NCBI GenBank assembly: GCA_015492395.1
Contig: WGFD01000049.1
Coordinates: 1-5,720 of the forward strand
DNA length: 5,720 nt
Direction: 5' to 3'
From: Deltaproteobacteria bacterium
GTDB lineage: Bacteria > Desulfobacterota > GWC2-55-46 > S146-70
In this document: piece after piece, positions 1-5,720 of the stretch
Position numbering within the stretch: the first letter of the stretch is position 1
Layout: the number at the start of each line of letters is the position of its first letter
Notes under the pieces: generated by a model
Databases searched by the model: none
What the model saw: the letters and a program-made list of their open reading frames with translations, nothing else
Told to the model about the DNA's origin: nothing
Position numbers and translations under genes: made by a program

Positions 1-234
1 ACTATAAACAGGACCTTTGAAAAGATCGTCGCCAAACACCCCCCCCCTCCTTCCAGGGGAAGGCCTGTGAAGATAAGGTATGTCACCCAGAAGGGGACCT
101 CCCCCCCCACATTTATTGTATTTACAAACTGTCCCGGAGGCATAAAGAGGCCGTACGAAAGGTACCTTATCGGCCGGATCAGGGAAAGCTTTGGCATGCG
201 GGACGTCCCTGTCAGGCTCACCTTCAGTAAATAA
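1..234 (+). CDS. der: Ribosome biogenesis GTPase Der (EngA), C-terminal fragment
   Basis: This is the 3' end of a gene that begins before the window. Reading from base 1, 77 codons run to a TAA at 232-234. Der has two tandem GTPase domains followed by a KH-like domain and acts in late 50S ribosomal subunit assembly. Only the KH-like domain is visible. Its family signatures are a proline run at local residues 14-17 (the usual HPPP stretch), the KIRYVTQ strand at 24-30, PPTFIVFTN at 35-43, a YERYL segment at 52-56, and the closing IRESFG..DVPVRLTF at 60-75, which matches the usual LRE-F-G-PIRL ending. The GTPase domains lie outside the window, so activity cannot be judged. Two long C tracts fall inside this fragment, and the frame is open across both. 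The next gene starts 9 nt downstream, so the two are probably co-transcribed. Confidence 0.95.
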   Translation, partial: TINRTFEKIVAKHPPPPSRGRPVKIRYVTQKGTSPPTFIVFTNCPGGIKRPYERYLIGRIRESFGMRDVPVRLTFSK

Positions 235-243
235 GACTTCCCT

Positions 244-1080
244 ATGAAGAGATTGCTGCATATAGTCAGTGATACGGTAAGGCACTTTATAGACGACAAC
301 TGCATGCACTGGGCCGCCGCCCTGTCCTTCTACACCATCCTCTCCCTTGTTCCCATACTGTTGCTTACGGTGTCTATCGCCGGCCTGGTACTGGGAACGG
401 AGGAGACCCTCCTGGATCAACTGACCGCCATGGTGAGGGACTCCTTTCCATACATAAGCGACTCCGTCATTTCACACCTCCACGGCCTGATAAAGAGGCA
501 GAAGGTATTCAGTTGGTTCGCCATAATCGTCATCATATGGTGGGCGGAATTCCTACTGAAGGCCATTCACGATGCAATGATACCCATATTCGGCATAACG
601 CACAAGAGGGGCCTTCTCTTGAACATGGTCCTCTCATGGGGAGTATTCTTTATAGGCACGGCTGTGGTAGTCTTCTCGATAGCCATAACGATGGTGGTCG
701 AGTTTCTGCACAAGATACATCTGTCGGTACTGGGTATAGACGTGATGGACCTGATTGCCTGGAGTCTGACATTCAAGTACTTTCTTCCCCTTGCCGTAAT
801 GGTGTTTGCCACCTCTGTGGCGCTTAAGGTGCTGGCCGGCAGCATGATAAAACTACGTGACGCCATCGCCGGAGGTATATTCTTCGCGGTATTTTGGGAG
901 ATCGCAAAACATGCCTTCACGTGGTATGTCGCGCATTTTGCCGGTTACAATATGATATACGGTTCGTTGGGGGCGTTGATGATAGTGCTGATATGGATAT
1001 TCTACTCCTTCAACATCTTCCTATTCAGCGCCGAGATAGCGAGTGTTGTCAGTATATCGAGGAAAAGGCAGGGCTCCTGA
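244..1080 (+). CDS. YihY/BrkB-family inner membrane protein
   Basis: This 278-residue integral membrane protein belongs to the YihY/BrkB family (often annotated as 'virulence factor BrkB' or, wrongly, 'ribonuclease BN'). Its molecular function is not established. The visible hydrophobic segments are roughly residues 23-50, 89-105, 125-153, 178-196, 206-228 and 239-270, giving the six helices usual for the family. Family motifs are HWAAALSFYTILSLVP at 22-37, the IIWWAEFLLKAI stretch near 97-108, and YNMIYGSLGALMIVLIW at 235-251, followed by an SAE triplet at 262-264 where many homologues have GAE. Length is typical. The start is forced: the same frame holds the der stop at 232-234, and ATG 244 is the first start after it. 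No good Shine-Dalgarno precedes it, so translation may depend on coupling to der. It converges with the nuclease gene on the other strand. Confidence 0.93.
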   Translation: MKRLLHIVSDTVRHFIDDNCMHWAAALSFYTILSLVPILLLTVSIAGLVLGTEETLLDQLTAMVRDSFPYISDSVISHLHGLIKRQKVFSWFAIIVIIWWAEFLLKAIHDAMIPIFGITHKRGLLLNMVLSWGVFFIGTAVVVFSIAITMVVEFLHKIHLSVLGIDVMDLIAWSLTFKYFLPLAVMVFATSVALKVLAGSMIKLRDAIAGGIFFAVFWEIAKHAFTWYVAHFAGYNMIYGSLGALMIVLIWIFYSFNIFLFSAEIASVVSISRKRQGS

Positions 1081-1126
1081 TGGTGGAAATGAGCGTGGGG
1101 GTGGATGTAGTCTCCACTGATCCGTG

Positions 1127-3859
1127 TTAAAGCCGGTTGGGGGATCCCGCCCTGATGCCGGCATAGCCCTCGCGCTCGAATATCCTGCAGAGTCCGGTCA
1201 GCTCGCAGTAAGTGCATGCAGAATCGGCGGCGCCGTATCTCGCCGGGTCCACCGCTGTTCTTCCACCGACAAAGTCCTCAACCAGTGTCTTTATCACCCT
1301 GCGCCATCTCTCCATGAGGTCGTCCCAGTTCTGTACGCCATCCACCCCCTCTTTCCACCTGTCCTTATCCAATGGCTTCAAACCGGGCAATATATCTCCT
1401 TCCCTGGCTATGCCGATAAACTCGCATCTTCCTCTCTTTAGGGAGGCAAAAGCGACCGCGTCGTACCGGCCTGAGAGGTTGTAGAGAAGGAGCTGCGGCT
1501 CCTTTGGTCTCCCGCCCAGCCAATCGTTCCTGCTGCAGTCTCCGGTTTTATAGTCAAGGATCACCTGCCGCCCTCCTGTTATGGTGTCTATACGGTCGAA
1601 GCGCGCCGCTATCTCCAGACCGCCGACCACTATAGCCGTCAGGTGCTCTGTGGCCTTTACCGTGAAGTCGCTTCGCTTGGATTCGATGGCAAGCCACTCC
1701 CCGAGAAGCCCCTCCAGCCTCTCCCTCTCCATGGCAAGATACCTCCTGGACAGTCGCTGCATGAGCCTCACACCGGTAAATGCCTCTCCCGCCGCTTCCC
1801 TGATGAGAGAGGTCAGCTCCCCCCGGGCCTCCGCCGCCTTTAACTGCCCGGAATCCTTCACCTTGTCCCAGAATATCTTCATAGCCTTGTGGATGATGGC
1901 ACCCCTCTGAGCGTAGGTGAGGCCGGGCGTCGGAATGGTTATGCCACCGGCGTTCAGCCTGTGAATGGAGAATGCCTTGAAGGGGCAGGCCGACTGGTCC
2001 TTGACGATAGATGCACCGCCGGAGATGTGGCGGCGCTCCTCCGGTGTGATTGGTATCCTATCCTCAGGGTCCATATCCTCCATGGAAGCGGATGCATGCA
2101 CGGCATCGACGAGGCGATGGCTCTCCGTGATCATTGTACTATCCTTACGGCCGTCCAGTTGGGCGAAGAGCGGACTCAGGCGCAACTCCTTTTCGTTGAT
2201 ACTCTCGGGATAGCTGACCTCGATGGACGGCGAGGCATGTATCAACCTGCGGAGCACTGCCTTCGCAAATCCGAATTCACGCTCGTATGAAGAGCGCGGA
2301 ATGTTCTTCGCCTTCTGTATGTCGATCGGTATGAAGGGATTCGGCGAAGGCTGGGAGGGGAATGCGTCCTCATGTGCGCCCATTATCCATATGTTGTCGA
2401 AGAGGATGCCCGATGCTTCCAGGATACCCATGACCTGAACGGGCAGGTCCGGCGACTCAGGCTGGTGCACCCTGTCCCTGGCCATTCTTTTCAATATGGA
2501 GACGGCCTCTTGGCGGCTTATGGTCCCTACTATGTCATCGAGGCCGGCGAGATCTGCGATCAGTTCGTTCCACTTCATGACCAACTGGTATTCGTCGCTA
2601 TCTAGCGCGGTCGGGGGAGACGGCCATCCGACCTCCATGAGCAGGCCGGTGAAGTGCTCGGCCCACTCGCCGGGCGGTCTCCTTCCCCTTGCCTCCCGCA
2701 GCATCTTGATCCAACCCTCCAGGCGTCCCTTGAAGCGGTCTAGGTTGTCAAGGCCGTTACTGATCGATCTTTTGACACATCCCAGTAGTTCATGGAGGCT
2801 TATGGTCAATACGTTTCTATCCCTGAGCATGGCGTCTATCCGGGCCATCCCATGCCACTCGGTCTCGCCGGTATGTATGAATGGTGAAGAGAGGATGGAG
2901 CTTATATCGTCAATCTCGTTCGCACCCTCATCCACCGAGAGGATAGTAAATGCGGCCCTCAAGAGCGGTTCCTCATAGAGGGTGGAGCCTAGGGATATAT
3001 TGAACGGCACCCTTTGGGCCTCCCATGGAAGGACCGAACCTGGGGTGAGCTCCGCTTTGAACTCGTGCCTTATTAACCTCCTGTACCTCTCCAGTTCCGG
3101 CACTATGATCCCGACCCTGCCACCGGCGGTGATTGTACGCCTTACCCACCTAGCGGCCTGGATGACCTCTTCAGCCTCGTCGGGGAAGGATCTTATGGTC
3201 GGGGTGTTGATGCCGGCTGGTATCGTGCCTGCGTCCGCCGGTGCGGTGTTCCAGTACGTGACCTTGGTGGCCCGCCTCTCCATGGCTGCGATGAGCGATG
3301 CCGTCAGGGGTGTGATCTCATCGAAACCCGCCATAACCACCCCGGGGGGCGGCGCAATCCTCCCCTCGTCGATGAGCCTTGCGACCTCACGGGGCAGTGA
3401 TAACGGCTCCATGAAACCCAGCTCTTCCACACCAGCGTCATACACGGACATCCACCGCTTAAACGTCCTCGCCTCCTCTGTGAGGTAGAAGTCGTCTTCG
3501 GGAAACTCTATACAGTACTCCTTGGAGAGTGAATACGCCTCGTAGGCCCTCTTGGCCACTCCGTATGCCACGTGGGGATCCCTTCCGGAGAGTTTTCTGT
3601 CCCCGGAGACTATCCGGTCCCACAGGACCTGGGCGCGCACCTTCGACAGGAGGGGGAGACCGGGCCAACTCCCCTCCCACAGTGACTCTACCCAAGACCT
3701 TAGCGGGACTATCCTGGGGCTTTCCCACGTCAGACGCGCGGAACTCTTCATCCACTTATCGTAGCGGTGCCGCAGCGTACGGTAAAGGCGTTTAGTCGCC
3801 GTAACCACAGTAGCGCCTGAGGCAAGCGACTCCAGAAGTTGATCAATTCCACTATCCAT
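1127..3859 (-). CDS. AddB-like PD-(D/E)XK nuclease with Fe-S signature (probable DNA repair protein)
   Basis: This 910-residue protein resembles the AddB-related 'probable DNA repair protein' family (TIGR03623, about 900 residues). Residues 15-60 carry the family N-terminus (TVVTATKRL, then a WESPRIVPLRSWVESLW stretch). There is no GxGKT P-loop, so it probably cannot act as an ATP-driven motor. Helicase-like remnants follow: DEAEEVIQAARWVRR at 227-241, GRVGIIVPE at 247-255, and a motif V/VI-like region at 474-501 (VQVMGILEASG through GAHEDAFP). The nuclease domain is C-terminal: RGAIIHKAM with His657, FDRID with Asp755, LDYKTG with Asp769 and Lys771, and QLLLY with Gln789 and Tyr793, matching the RecB/AddB active-site order. 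Cys625, Cys882, Cys885 and Cys891 have the AddB spacing C...C-x2-C-x5-C that binds a 4Fe-4S cluster. All key residues are present, so the nuclease is probably active on DNA ends. It is co-directional with rmuC, 11 nt away. No AddA/RecB-type helicase is adjacent. Confidence 0.92.
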   Translation of the reverse strand: MDSGIDQLLESLASGATVVTATKRLYRTLRHRYDKWMKSSARLTWESPRIVPLRSWVESLWEGSWPGLPLLSKVRAQVLWDRIVSGDRKLSGRDPHVAYGVAKRAYEAYSLSKEYCIEFPEDDFYLTEEARTFKRWMSVYDAGVEELGFMEPLSLPREVARLIDEGRIAPPPGVVMAGFDEITPLTASLIAAMERRATKVTYWNTAPADAGTIPAGINTPTIRSFPDEAEEVIQAARWVRRTITAGGRVGIIVPELERYRRLIRHEFKAELTPGSVLPWEAQRVPFNISLGSTLYEEPLLRAAFTILSVDEGANEIDDISSILSSPFIHTGETEWHGMARIDAMLRDRNVLTISLHELLGCVKRSISNGLDNLDRFKGRLEGWIKMLREARGRRPPGEWAEHFTGLLMEVGWPSPPTALDSDEYQLVMKWNELIADLAGLDDIVGTISRQEAVSILKRMARDRVHQPESPDLPVQVMGILEASGILFDNIWIMGAHEDAFPSQPSPNPFIPIDIQKAKNIPRSSYEREFGFAKAVLRRLIHASPSIEVSYPESINEKELRLSPLFAQLDGRKDSTMITESHRLVDAVHASASMEDMDPEDRIPITPEERRHISGGASIVKDQSACPFKAFSIHRLNAGGITIPTPGLTYAQRGAIIHKAMKIFWDKVKDSGQLKAAEARGELTSLIREAAGEAFTGVRLMQRLSRRYLAMERERLEGLLGEWLAIESKRSDFTVKATEHLTAIVVGGLEIAARFDRIDTITGGRQVILDYKTGDCSRNDWLGGRPKEPQLLLYNLSGRYDAVAFASLKRGRCEFIGIAREGDILPGLKPLDKDRWKEGVDGVQNWDDLMERWRRVIKTLVEDFVGGRTAVDPARYGAADSACTYCELTGLCRIFEREGYAGIRAGSPNRL

Positions 3860-3866
3860 CGACCGG

Positions 3867-3870
3867 CCTC
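3867..3870 (-). promoter_or_regulatory. Shine-Dalgarno of the AddB-like gene
   Basis: On the minus strand the rmuC stop codon TAA is followed directly by GAGG, then 7 nt, then the ATG at 3859. This supports the chosen start and makes efficient translation of the second operon gene likely, possibly by ribosomes terminating on rmuC. Confidence 0.7.
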
Positions 3871-5190
3871 TTATTCTCCGTCCGAAACCTCTGCAGGGAC
3901 CCTGGAGGGGAGCCTCTGGACCTCCCCCAGCCTTCTCTCGATCGTTCTCGACTTTTTGGAAGCGCTCTCGATATTGTCCGTGGCTTCTTGAAGTTTTTTG
4001 TGCGTCTTGTCTAGGATGTCGCCGAACCTGCCGAACTCGGTCCTGACCGTGCCGAGCAGCTTCCAGACCTCGCTAGAACGCCTCTCGATTGCAAGGGTCT
4101 TGAAGCCCATCTGGAGGCTGTTCAGGAGGGCCGCTATCGTCGTGGGTCCGGTGATGACCACGCGGTGCTCCCTCTGAATGAAGTCGGGCAGGCCCGGCCT
4201 GCGCAGCGCCTCCGCATAGAGACCCTCGGTAGGCAAAAACATGACCCCGAAGTCGGTGGTGTTAGGGGGATCCAAGTACTTTTCACTGATGGCCTTAGCC
4301 TCTCTCTTTATCCTCGCCTCAAGGAGTCTGCCCGCCTCCCCGGCGAGTGGCGCGTCACCCTTCTCCTGCGCGTCGATGAGCCTCTGGTAGTCCTCCTGCG
4401 GAAACTTCGCATCTATCGGCAGCCAGACGGCCCTGTTCGTCCCGGGCTCATGCCCCGGCAACCTTATCGCGAACTCCACCCGTTCATTGCTTCCGCTCTT
4501 GGTTGCAACGTTGCTTTTGAATTGATCTTCGGTAAGTATATCCTCCAGGAGGCTCCTCAACTGAACCTCACCCCATCCGCCCCTTATCTTTACATTGGTT
4601 AAAGCCCTCTTCAGATCTCCTACGCCTATCGCCAGGGCGTGCATCTCTCCCAGTCCCTTGTGTACCTTCTCGAGCCTGTCCGTGACGAGCTTGAATGACT
4701 CGCCGAGCCTCTTCTCAAGGGTGTCATGAAGCTTTTCGCCGACAGTGGCCCTCATCTCTTCCAGCTTCCTGCCGTTCTCCTCCTGCATACCCTTGAGCCG
4801 TTCCTCTATTGTCGCGCGCATCCGCTCCATCCTCTCGTCGTTGAGGGCGGTCAACCTCTGCAGGAGGCCGGAGAAGGTGTCCAGTTGATTCTTCTGCAGT
4901 GTCGCTATCTCGGTCATCCTCGATACGAGGGAGTCACCGAGCGACCTTATCGTATGCACCACCTCTTCCCTCGTGTTCCTGGCATTCATGCCGGCCTCTT
5001 TCCGTTCCCTGGCGCTCTCCTCCCTGAGGAACCGTTCGATCTTTAAAAGATCCTTTTCGAGAGAAGAGACCTGTTCCTTCCACCTTGCCCTGCCGTTGTG
5101 AAAGACACCTCTAATCAGAAATACCAACGCCACAAGCAAGAGAACCAGGGCGGACAAAGAGAATATGAGTATGGTCTGTGTTTCAAACAT
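3871..5190 (-). CDS. rmuC: DNA recombination protein RmuC
   Basis: RmuC is a membrane-tethered, coiled-coil protein with a nuclease-like domain. In E. coli its loss raises recombination at short inverted repeats. With the start at 5190 it has 439 residues, within the usual range of about 400-500. The order of parts is one N-terminal membrane helix (about residues 6-27), a long charged coiled-coil region (about 35-185), and the RmuC domain (about 190-405). Family motifs are KIRGGWGEVQLRSLLEDIL at 201-219, WLPIDAKFPQEDY at 256-268 (Asp260 and Lys262 form a D-x-K pair like that of PD-(D/E)XK nucleases), DFGVMFLPTEGLYAEA at 313-328, and GPTTIAALLNSLQMGFKTL at 348-366. The same frame stays open to an ATG at 5469, but those 93 extra residues are not RmuC-like, cover the intergenic repeat and would overlap the hemerythrin gene. 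The ATG at 5190 places the membrane helix at the N-terminus as expected. A GTG three codons earlier is an alternative. It is first of a two-gene operon with the AddB-like nuclease. Confidence 0.95.
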   Translation of the reverse strand: MFETQTILIFSLSALVLLLVALVFLIRGVFHNGRARWKEQVSSLEKDLLKIERFLREESARERKEAGMNARNTREEVVHTIRSLGDSLVSRMTEIATLQKNQLDTFSGLLQRLTALNDERMERMRATIEERLKGMQEENGRKLEEMRATVGEKLHDTLEKRLGESFKLVTDRLEKVHKGLGEMHALAIGVGDLKRALTNVKIRGGWGEVQLRSLLEDILTEDQFKSNVATKSGSNERVEFAIRLPGHEPGTNRAVWLPIDAKFPQEDYQRLIDAQEKGDAPLAGEAGRLLEARIKREAKAISEKYLDPPNTTDFGVMFLPTEGLYAEALRRPGLPDFIQREHRVVITGPTTIAALLNSLQMGFKTLAIERRSSEVWKLLGTVRTEFGRFGDILDKTHKKLQEATDNIESASKKSRTIERRLGEVQRLPSRVPAEVSDGE

Positions 5191-5192
5191 AT

Positions 5193-5200
5193 CTCCCACC
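5193..5200 (-). promoter_or_regulatory. Candidate Shine-Dalgarno of rmuC
   Basis: On the minus strand GGTGGGAG lies just before the ATG at 5190. GGGAG alone would leave only 2 nt to the start, whereas GGTGG leaves 5 nt. The site is purine-rich enough to support this start, but its spacing is not ideal, and part of it can pair with bases just upstream (TCCC, then GGT, then GGGA). Confidence 0.45.
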
Positions 5201-5250
5201 GGGACAAAAGTACCACGAAAATCGGGGACTGGTCCAGAAAATTGGGACGG
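5201..5250. repeat. REP-like cluster of GGGAC units in the divergent intergenic region
   Basis: Three GGGAC cores occur in the same orientation on the plus strand at 5201-5205, 5225-5229 and 5244-5248. The first two are each followed by a similar block: GTACCACGAAAATC at 5210-5223, and GTCCAGAAAATT at 5232-5243. The middle unit also forms the short palindrome GGACTGGTCC at 5226-5235. The pattern resembles intergenic REP-type repeats that in many proteobacteria and related phyla are associated with REP-associated (Y1/IS200-like) transposases. That link comes from memory of such repeats and is not shown here, and no transposase is present. The cluster ends 10 nt before the rmuC start codon, so it would lie in the rmuC leader or promoter. 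Confidence 0.4.
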
Positions 5251-5310
5251 TTCATATACGGGCCCTGCTTGTAAGAGAACCACTGTCGGATGATATTTTC
5301 TATGTGGGGC

Positions 5311-5360
5311 TTTAGTAGTTGCCTCCGGATCTCGATATATAGTGTATAACTGATTCCGGA
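5311..5360 (+). promoter_or_regulatory. Possible promoter/operator region of the hemerythrin gene
   Basis: An AT-rich block at 5334-5350 holds several -10-like hexamers (TATATA at 5336, TATAGT at 5338, TATAAC at 5345). A TTGCCT at 5319-5324 is a candidate -35, but its spacing to any of these is poor (11, 13 or 20 nt), so no single promoter is convincing. The block is flanked by two TCCGGA palindromes at 5324-5329 and 5355-5360, within an imperfect inverted repeat (CCGGATC against GATTCCGG). This is an operator-like arrangement, but no regulator can be named. Confidence 0.25.
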
Positions 5361-5392
5361 ACTCCCGGCAGCGGATGCAGCAGGCAGGATAA

Positions 5393-5400
5393 AAGGAGGG
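5393..5400 (+). promoter_or_regulatory. Strong Shine-Dalgarno of the hemerythrin gene
   Basis: AAGGAGGG is close to a perfect Shine-Dalgarno; its GGAGG at 5395-5399 lies 7 nt before the ATG at 5407. An ATG at 5402 is nearer but reads only ATG ACA TGA, so 5407 is the real start. The strength of this site suggests the protein is made in quantity when the gene is on. Confidence 0.8.
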
Positions 5401-5406
5401 GATGAC

Positions 5407-5720
5407 ATGAGATTCTTCGAATGGAATGAGAGTTACAGTGTCAACGTGAAAGAGATCGACGCCCAGCACAAGAAACTGTTCAGGATGATATCAGACTTCT
5501 ACGATAGCGTGAAAGAGGATAACAAGAAGGCGATGGCCTTGTTGCTTGACTCGCTTACCGGGTATATTATGTACCATTTCGAAATGGAAGAGAGATACCT
5601 TGAGAAGTGCGGCTATCCGGACCTGGAGTCGCACAAGAGAGAGCATATATCATTCGTGGAAAAGGTGCTCGATGTGAATGAGCGCTTCGAAGCGGGTAGA
5701 TTGGTGCTGTCGTTTGAAAT
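5407..5720 (+). CDS. Bacteriohemerythrin, N-terminal part
   Basis: The gene runs off the window end after 104 complete codons. Hemerythrin-fold proteins bind O2 reversibly at a non-heme di-iron centre. In bacteria they serve in oxygen storage, delivery or sensing, often in microaerophiles and anaerobes. The reading begins with FFEWNESYSV and continues with the diagnostic EIDAQHKKLF (residues 16-25, iron ligand His21), YHFEMEERYL (56-65, His57 and Glu61) and SHKREH (75-80, His76 and His80). These are five of the seven expected ligands; the final His and Asp would lie past residue 104, outside the window. There is no signal peptide or membrane segment, and the domain starts at the first residue, so a stand-alone cytoplasmic protein of about 130-140 residues is most likely. 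A C-terminal fusion cannot be excluded. It is transcribed divergently from rmuC. Confidence 0.94.
   Translation, partial: MRFFEWNESYSVNVKEIDAQHKKLFRMISDFYDSVKEDNKKAMALLLDSLTGYIMYHFEMEERYLEKCGYPDLESHKREHISFVEKVLDVNERFEAGRLVLSFE

Noticed and set aside
513..920. Overlapping open frames on both strands within the YihY-family gene
   Set aside because: They are shadows of the membrane protein reading frame, whose family motifs are clear along its whole length.
1101..1117. Hairpin GTGGA - 7 nt - TCCAC in the convergent gap as a terminator
   Set aside because: The stem is only five pairs and no T run follows on either strand, so it is not a convincing intrinsic terminator.
1141..1148. GGGATCCC palindrome near the end of the nuclease gene
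   Set aside because: It lies inside coding sequence, is short, and is expected by chance in GC-rich DNA.
2496..3488. Two long plus-strand open frames (2496-2978 and 2982-3488) opposite the nuclease gene
   Set aside because: Their translations are rich in serine, proline and leucine with no recognisable domain. They lie antisense to a well-conserved coding region and have no ribosome-binding sites I would trust.
4165..4602. Plus-strand 145-residue open frame opposite rmuC
   Set aside because: It is antisense to the conserved RmuC domain and shows no domain or credible start signal.
5115..5408. Minus-strand 97-residue open frame across the divergent intergenic region
   Set aside because: It overlaps the start of rmuC in another frame and the hemerythrin start, has no family features, and reads through the repeat cluster.

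Overview
The window comes from a bacterial chromosome. It carries five protein-coding genes, two of them cut by the window edges, and no RNA genes, CRISPR arrays or recognisable transposase. The DNA is moderately GC-rich. It uses AGG/AGA for arginine and ATA for isoleucine heavily, in all five genes. Together with the gene families present, this fits a Nitrospirota- or deltaproteobacteria-like organism, but that placement is a weak inference; no marker here settles taxonomy. Nothing in the base or codon use marks any gene as recently acquired.

Layout. (1) 1-234 (+): the last 77 codons of der (EngA), the double-GTPase ribosome assembly factor. (2) 244-1080 (+): a YihY/BrkB-family integral membrane protein, starting 9 nt after the der stop and probably in the same operon. 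(3) 1081-1126: a short convergent gap with no clear terminator. (4) 1127-3859 (-): a 910-residue AddB-like nuclease with a PD-(D/E)XK active site, an AddB-type four-cysteine iron-sulfur signature and a decayed helicase-like N-terminal part without a P-loop. (5) 3871-5190 (-): rmuC, 439 residues after start correction, lying 11 nt upstream of the nuclease gene in the same operon. (6) 5191-5406: a 216-nt divergent intergenic region. It holds a REP-like repeated motif next to the rmuC start, an AT-rich promoter-like block flanked by two TCCGGA sites, and a strong Shine-Dalgarno for the next gene. (7) 5407 to the end (+): the N-terminal 104 codons of a bacteriohemerythrin.

How the parts relate. 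The minus-strand pair is a DNA-processing operon: RmuC and the AddB-like protein both contain D-x-K nuclease-type motifs, and translation of the second gene is likely efficient because of a GAGG 7 nt before its ATG. No RecB/AddA-type motor helicase is adjacent to the AddB-like gene. The plus-strand der-yihY pair is housekeeping. The hemerythrin gene probably has its own promoter in the divergent region.

I do not see a clearly undescribed system. The points most worth following are the repeat cluster at 5201-5250, the two-nuclease operon without an adjacent helicase, and the wrong long start that naive gene calling would give rmuC.
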